Source of the DNA: Propionibacteriaceae bacterium
GTDB lineage: Bacteria > Actinomycetota > Actinomycetes > Propionibacteriales > Propionibacteriaceae
Length of the DNA: 10,965 nt
Reading direction: 5' to 3'
Assembly (NCBI GenBank): GCA_030528545.1
Contig: JAUMYR010000069.1
Span: 2,677-13,641 of the forward strand
Shown here: in pieces, positions 7,651 to 10,965 of the stretch
How positions within the stretch are numbered: position 1 is the first letter of the stretch
Layout of the letters: each line of letters starts with the position of its first letter
The notes under the pieces: model-generated
Database searches by the model: none
What the model was told of the DNA's origin: nothing
The model's input: only the letters and a program-made list of their open reading frames with translations
Translations under genes and position numbers: made by a program

Positions 7651-8529
7651 TCACTCGCTCCTCTTCAACAGTTTGACTGCTTCGTCAACGGCGGTCTCCA
7701 CGTCTCCGCCTTCGGGATACAACAGGGCGCGGCCCATCACCAGGCCACGCACGGACGCGGGTTTCAGCGCTTGGGCCCACAGCCTACGGGTGCGTTCGGC
7801 GTCGTCTGGCACCTCCCCGCCCAGCAGCAGGATCGGCATTGACGACGCCCGGGCGACCGCCTCCATCGGCTCGACCGCGGGCAGCTTCAGCCAGGTCCAC
7901 GCCGAGCTGGCCCCCAGCCCGGCGGTCATGGCCACCGACTTGACCACCGCCTCCACCGATAGGTCGTTGACGACCCGGCCTTCGGCGTCCCGGCTGGCCA
8001 TGAAGGGTTCGACCAGGGCGATCCGGCGGCTGCGGCCAAGCTGAGTGACGGTCTGAGCGACCGCCTCGACCGTGGCGAGCGTGGCGGGATCCGACAGGTC
8101 GTAGCGCAGGAGCATTTTTCCCCCGGCCAGGTTATCGGTTTCGATGCCGTGAGCGTCGTAGCCGGTCATCCGGTCGTCCAGCTCGAAACAAGCCCCGGCG
8201 AAACCGCCCCGGTTCATGGATCCAAAGACGACCTTGCCGTCGAGGGCGCCGAGGTTGGCCAGATCGGCGACCAGTTCGCAGGTGCCGAGGAAGCCGTTGA
8301 CGCCGGGACGCGACAGCGCCCGCACGCAGCGGCTGAGCAATTCCTCACGGTCACCCATGGCGTTGGGGTCGGCACCGGCCCGCAGCGCCCCCCTGGCCGG
8401 GTGGTCCGCGGCGATCACCATGAGGGGCTCCTCGGGACGCCACGTCGAAGCCTGTCTGCCGACGATGCGGGCGGCGAACCCGAGCGGGTCGCTCAGCCTC
8501 ATGTCGACGAGACGCTCGATCAGGCTCAT
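7651..8529 (-). CDS. Cgl0158-type class I aldolase (putative 2-deoxy-5-keto-gluconate-6-phosphate aldolase)
   Basis: A 292-residue TIM-barrel protein of the DeoC/LacD-like aldolase superfamily, resembling the Cgl0158 family found next to iolC in actinobacterial inositol clusters. Visible features are MVIAADHPARGAL near the N-terminus (37-49), NRGGFAGACFELDDRMTGYD (106-125), ALVEPFM (171-177) and WLKLPA. Lys215 in WLKLPA is the candidate Schiff-base lysine, followed by LLLGGE (234-239), a phosphate-site-like stretch. By position it should replace the class II aldolase IolJ, splitting 2-deoxy-5-keto-gluconate 6-phosphate into dihydroxyacetone phosphate and malonic semialdehyde. That assignment is inferred from context, since no classical IolJ is present. 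The ATG overlaps the iolC stop (ATGA), which indicates translational coupling with the kinase supplying its substrate. Confidence 0.82.
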   Translation of the reverse strand: MSLIERLVDMRLSDPLGFAARIVGRQASTWRPEEPLMVIAADHPARGALRAGADPNAMGDREELLSRCVRALSRPGVNGFLGTCELVADLANLGALDGKVVFGSMNRGGFAGACFELDDRMTGYDAHGIETDNLAGGKMLLRYDLSDPATLATVEAVAQTVTQLGRSRRIALVEPFMASRDAEGRVVNDLSVEAVVKSVAMTAGLGASSAWTWLKLPAVEPMEAVARASSMPILLLGGEVPDDAERTRRLWAQALKPASVRGLVMGRALLYPEGGDVETAVDEAVKLLKRSE

Positions 8530-9509
8530 CGGGCACGCTCCACGGCCGCGACCGGGCAGCGTCGCAGCTGTTCCAGCAGTTCGGGTTCGCTCGGCATGGC
8601 GGTGGAACACTCCAGCCTGGTGGCGACCAGGGCCCCGGCGCTTGAGGCCGCGACGAGGGTGTCGGCCAGGGACCATCCGCGCAGCAGACCATGGCAGAAG
8701 GTGCCGCCGAAGGCGTCCCCGGCGCCGAGCCCGTTCACCACCTCGATGTTCGAGGCGGGCACCGTGATGCACGACTGCGCGGTCATGGCCAGCACTCCCC
8801 GGGGACCCTGCTTGACCACGGCGATCTCGACTCCCGCGTCCAGCAGCGCCTCACCAGCGCGTTCCGGGTCAGTTTCACCGGTCGCGACGCGGCACTCCTC
8901 CAGATTGCCGATCGCCACGTCGACCAGGGGCAATACCTCACGGACGGCCGCCCCGGCGGTCTCGGCGTCCGGCCAGAAGGCCGCGCGATAATCCAGGTCG
9001 AGGATCGTGTGGCGGCGGCGTCCGCGCGCCTCCAGCAGGGACAGGTGGGCCGAACGGCTCGGTTCCTGGCACAGGCCGGTCGAGGTGAGCCACACCACCC
9101 GCGCGTTGCGAACCGCGTCCACCGGGATATCAGCGGGTTTGATCTGCAGGTCGGGGGCCGTGGGGCGGCGGTAGAAATACAGCGGGAAGTTGTCGGGCGG
9201 GAAGATCTCGCAAAAGGTCACGGGGGTGTTCAGGTCGTCCACGATGAGCACGTAGTCTCCGTAGACGCCCAGGCGCCCCATCTCCCGCAAGCAGAAACGC
9301 CCGAAGGGGTCGTCGCCGACCGCCGTGATGACCGCGGCCGAGTGCCTCATCCTGGCCGCCGCGACAGCGACATTGGTCGGGCTGCCGCCGAGGAACTTGC
9401 CGAAGGATGTGACGTCTTCGAGCCCGACCCCTTGTTGCAGGGGGTAGATGTCGACACCAATGCGCCCTACAGTCAAGACATCCACTGTCTGACTGCTGAA
9501 AAGACCCAT
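8526..9509 (-). CDS. iolC: 5-dehydro-2-deoxygluconokinase
   Basis: A 327-residue PfkB/ribokinase-family sugar kinase that phosphorylates 2-deoxy-5-keto-D-gluconate with ATP. It has the N-terminal DVLTVGRIGVDIYP, the GGSPTNVAVAAARM substrate-side motif (41-54), PLYFYRRPTAPDLQI (109-123), WLTSTGLCQEPSR (140-152) and the PfkB C-terminal signature NGLGAGDAFGG (259-269) with catalytic base Asp265. It is the first gene of the minus-strand operon and ends in a 4-nt overlap with the aldolase gene. I chose the start at 9509 because upstream in-frame ATGs (9545, 9611) overlap or precede the predicted -10 box (9544-9549) and would add a tail absent from the family. Its ribosome site is weak (AGGCGGG). 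Confidence 0.95.
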   Translation of the reverse strand: MGLFSSQTVDVLTVGRIGVDIYPLQQGVGLEDVTSFGKFLGGSPTNVAVAAARMRHSAAVITAVGDDPFGRFCLREMGRLGVYGDYVLIVDDLNTPVTFCEIFPPDNFPLYFYRRPTAPDLQIKPADIPVDAVRNARVVWLTSTGLCQEPSRSAHLSLLEARGRRRHTILDLDYRAAFWPDAETAGAAVREVLPLVDVAIGNLEECRVATGETDPERAGEALLDAGVEIAVVKQGPRGVLAMTAQSCITVPASNIEVVNGLGAGDAFGGTFCHGLLRGWSLADTLVAASSAGALVATRLECSTAMPSEPELLEQLRRCPVAAVERAR

Positions 9510-9543
9510 GGTGCACCCGCCTAGCCGAGGTTCGGAGAACTCC

Positions 9544-9571
9544 ATACTAACCCCCACGAAGCAAATGTCAA
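9544..9571 (-). promoter_or_regulatory. Predicted iolC operon promoter
   Basis: On the minus strand a perfect -35 box TTGACA (9566-9571) is followed after 16 nt by TAGTAT (9544-9549, 4 of 6 matches). The start codon of iolC lies 35 nt below the -10 box. It would drive iolC, the aldolase gene, iolB, iolD and probably iolA. The -35 box is embedded in the operator at 9563-9577. Confidence 0.65.
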
Positions 9572-9577
9572 GACAAA
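9563..9577. promoter_or_regulatory. Predicted IolR-type operator over the iolC -35 box
   Basis: AAATGTCAAGACAAA on the plus strand contains the perfect palindrome TGTC-TT-GACA when read on the minus strand. That decamer fits all 10 positions of KGWCHTRACA, recalled as the C. glutamicum IolR motif. It covers the -35 hexamer of the iolC promoter, so a bound regulator would block RNA polymerase. It also lies in the region shared with the divergent regulator gene. Confidence 0.65.
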
Positions 9578-9636
9578 GCCAATCGAGTCGAGCGAAACCG
9601 ACGGAAGCCACGCCCAGGGTAGGGCGACTTGCGCCT

Positions 9637-9642
9637 TACAAT
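9637..9642 (+). promoter_or_regulatory. Possible -10 box of the GntR regulator gene
   Basis: TACAAT lies 36 nt upstream of the regulator ATG and matches 5 of 6 consensus positions. No good -35 hexamer is visible 16-18 nt upstream. The iolC operator lies about 60 nt above it, so direct autorepression by that site is not obvious. Confidence 0.35.
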
Positions 9643-9678
9643 GGGGCTAAACATAGGCACTCAACCCGCGAGACCACC

Positions 9679-10425
9679 ATGCAGAACCCAGCCGTCTACA
9701 CCCCCGACATCACGATCGATCGAGAAAGTTCGATCCCGCTACACGCCCAGATCGCCGAGCCACTGATCCGCCTGATCGAGTCTGGCCAGTTACCCCCGGG
9801 GACCAAGCTGGAGGACGAGGTGTCCATGGCCGAGCGCCTCCAGGTCTCCCGCCCCACCGCGCGCCGCGCCCTGGAGACCCTCACCAACCGGGGTCTCATC
9901 ATCAGGCGCCGGGGCGCCGGAACCCAGGTGACCCCAGCCCGCGTCCACCGCCCGATGAAGCTGAGCAGCCTCAACGATGACCTTGTGGAGTCCGGCCGGA
10001 TGCCCCGCACCAGCGTCCTGGAATGGGTGCCCGAAGCGGCCACACCAGGCATCGCCGCAGCGCTAGGGCTGGCCGAGGGCGACCAGGTCGTCCACATCCG
10101 GCGCCTGCGCATGCTGGGCGATGAACCGCTGGCGATCATGACGAACTGGCTACCGCCCGACCTCGCACCCTCCCGCGAAGAGCTGAGCGAGCAGGGGCTT
10201 TACGCCCGGCTGAGGGCGGCCGACGTCAGGATCGCGGTCGGGGTGCAGCAGATCGGAGCCCGCCTAGCGACCGCCGACGAGGCCCGCCTGCTCAACGAGC
10301 CGACCGGCGCCGCGCTATTGACCATGCAGCGCACCGCCTACGACGCCCGCAACCGGGCGGTCGAGTTCGGCAAGCATGTCTACCGCGCATCCATGTACTC
10401 CTACGATCAGACGGTATTCGCATAA
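9679..10425 (+). CDS. GntR-family (HutC/UTRA) transcriptional regulator, putative IolR
   Basis: A 248-residue regulator. The N-terminal winged helix (about 18-86) has the GntR pattern SIPLHAQIAEPLIRLIESGQ, then PPGTKLEDEVSMAERLQVSR and PTARRALETLTNRGLIIRRRG. The C-terminal UTRA effector-binding domain (about 95-242) includes VVHIRRLRMLGDEPLAIMTN and ends in YDARNRAVEFGKHVYRASMY. It probably represses the inositol genes and is released by an inositol-derived ligand; the ligand is not identifiable here. It is divergent from iolC and sits between two promoters carrying the same operator motif, the classic place for the local regulator. I chose the ATG at 9679 because it is downstream of the -10 box and gives the usual family length. 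Earlier in-frame ATGs from 9508 would add about 57 non-homologous residues that overlap the iolC promoter. The ribosome site is weak. The name IolR is inferred from context. Confidence 0.88.
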   Translation: MQNPAVYTPDITIDRESSIPLHAQIAEPLIRLIESGQLPPGTKLEDEVSMAERLQVSRPTARRALETLTNRGLIIRRRGAGTQVTPARVHRPMKLSSLNDDLVESGRMPRTSVLEWVPEAATPGIAAALGLAEGDQVVHIRRLRMLGDEPLAIMTNWLPPDLAPSREELSEQGLYARLRAADVRIAVGVQQIGARLATADEARLLNEPTGAALLTMQRTAYDARNRAVEFGKHVYRASMYSYDQTVFA

Positions 10426-10431
10426 CCGAAG

Positions 10432-10462
10432 ATTTGTCCTAACAAATACTTGACAGGACAAA
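10432..10462. promoter_or_regulatory. Tandem predicted IolR-type operators upstream of the transaldolase-like gene
   Basis: The first site is ATTTGTCCTAACAAAT (10432-10447), a 6-bp-arm palindrome whose core TGTCCTAACA fits all 10 positions of KGWCHTRACA (motif recalled). The second (10448-10462) contains TGACAGGACA followed by AA and fits 9 of 10. The two are offset by 16 nt, and the outer arms also form an 8-bp inverted repeat (TTTGTCCT at 10433-10440, AGGACAAA at 10455-10462). The second site covers the -35 box of the promoter below. The first begins 7 nt after the regulator stop codon. Confidence 0.65.
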
Positions 10463-10479
10463 ACTGGCTCCGGTTGAAT
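10450..10479 (+). promoter_or_regulatory. Predicted promoter of the transaldolase-like gene
   Basis: A perfect -35 TTGACA (10450-10455), an 18-nt spacer and a -10-like TTGAAT (10474-10479, 4 of 6). It begins about 25 nt after the regulator stop and about 57 nt before the next start codon. The gene therefore need not depend on read-through from the regulator. Confidence 0.55.
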
Positions 10480-10535
10480 AGCTAGTACGCCGCCCACCGC
10501 TGAGTTGGCGTGACAAACCCTTGAGGAGCTAGCGC

Positions 10536-10965
10536 ATGAGCATCGAATACACCCCCGGCCCCCTGCTGGAAGCGGCGCGGGCTTTTCCCCAGACCGCCCT
10601 CTGGAATGACTCCGCGGATCTGAACGAGCTGCGCCAGTCGATCTCCTTCGGTGGCGTTGGCGCCACCTGCAACCCGGTGATCGGCTACACCACCATCAGC
10701 GCCCACCCAGAGATCTGGGGTCCCCGGATCAAGGCGATCGCCGAGGCGAACCCGACCTGGGGGGAGTCTCAGATCGGCTGGCAGGCGATCAAGGACATGT
10801 CGGTCGAGGCCGCCAAGCTCCTGGAGCCGATCTTCGACGCCCAGAACGGACGCAACGGGCGCCTCTCGGTACAGACTGATCCCCGGTTCCACCGCGACGC
10901 CAAGGCCCTCGCCGACCAGGCCGAGGAGTTCCACAACCTGGCCCGCAACATCATCGTCAAGATCC
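10536..10965 (+). CDS. Transaldolase-family protein, N-terminal part
   Basis: The first 143 codons of a gene that runs off the right edge. GAGGAG lies 7 nt before the ATG. The fragment shows transaldolase landmarks: LWNDSADLNELRQS (22-35), containing the Asp expected at the end of the first strand, then GATCNPVIGYTT (42-53), GRLSVQTDPRFHRD (108-121) and NIIVKI (138-143). Lys142 aligns with the Schiff-base lysine of TalB-type transaldolases (Lys132 in E. coli TalB). Transaldolases move a dihydroxyacetone unit between sugar phosphates through a lysine imine. The natural substrates here are unknown, and it may be a relative with aldolase activity. Tandem operators over its promoter place it in the same predicted regulon as iolC. 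Whether other inositol genes follow it cannot be seen. Confidence 0.85.
   Translation, partial: MSIEYTPGPLLEAARAFPQTALWNDSADLNELRQSISFGGVGATCNPVIGYTTISAHPEIWGPRIKAIAEANPTWGESQIGWQAIKDMSVEAAKLLEPIFDAQNGRNGRLSVQTDPRFHRDAKALADQAEEFHNLARNIIVKI

Noticed and set aside
8149..9524. Plus-strand open frames opposite the aldolase gene and iolC
   Set aside because: They are antisense shadows of two clearly recognisable enzyme genes.
9510..9611. Longer N-terminus for IolC starting at 9611 or 9545
   Set aside because: These starts precede or overlap the predicted -10 box, and the added residues do not look like the PfkB family.
9508..9678. Longer N-terminus for the GntR regulator starting at 9508
   Set aside because: It would run through the iolC operator and promoter and add residues unlike any GntR N-terminus; the ATG at 9679 gives the normal length.
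1..10965. CRISPR array, transposase, tRNA or rRNA genes
   Set aside because: No regularly spaced direct repeats, transposase motifs, terminal repeats or RNA-gene signatures were seen on either strand.

Overview
The window reads as a myo-inositol catabolism (iol) locus from a high-GC Gram-positive bacterium (actinobacterium). The evidence is the strongly GC-rich third codon positions, the iolC / Cgl0158-type aldolase / iolB / iolD / iolA composition known from actinobacterial iol clusters, and a GntR/HutC-type regulator. Operator-like sites match, from memory, the motif reported for Corynebacterium glutamicum IolR. The family cannot be fixed from sequence alone; Propionibacteriaceae is only a guess.

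Layout. The left edge (1-281, minus) holds the first 93 codons of a TIM-barrel sugar phosphate isomerase/epimerase of the inosose dehydratase / IolH kind. It has its own predicted promoter and operator (309-349). Upstream of it lies an 862-residue tetratricopeptide-repeat protein of unknown role (391-2979, minus), which is bracketed by predicted terminators on both sides. Then comes the main minus-strand operon, in transcription order iolC (8526-9509), a LacD/DeoC-like aldolase (7651-8529), iolB (6780-7646), iolD (4888-6777) and iolA (3260-4768). Its genes overlap or nearly abut, except for a 119-nt gap with a hairpin between iolD and iolA. The operon ends in a cluster of hairpins (3144-3254). 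Divergent from iolC is a GntR-family regulator (9679-10425, plus), followed by a tandem operator/promoter and the start of a transaldolase-family gene (10536 to the right edge, plus).

Function. IolE-type dehydratase, IolD (ring-opening hydrolase), IolB (isomerase), IolC (kinase), an aldolase and IolA (CoA-acylating semialdehyde dehydrogenase) together cover the route from 2-keto-myo-inositol to dihydroxyacetone phosphate and acetyl-CoA. The inositol dehydrogenase (IolG) and any inositol transporter are not in the window. The most interesting signal is regulatory. A TGTC-NN-RACAAA motif recurs at three promoters (partial epimerase gene, iolC, transaldolase-like gene), placed where a repressor would block RNA polymerase. 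It defines a small predicted inositol regulon that includes a transaldolase-family enzyme that is not part of the classical pathway.
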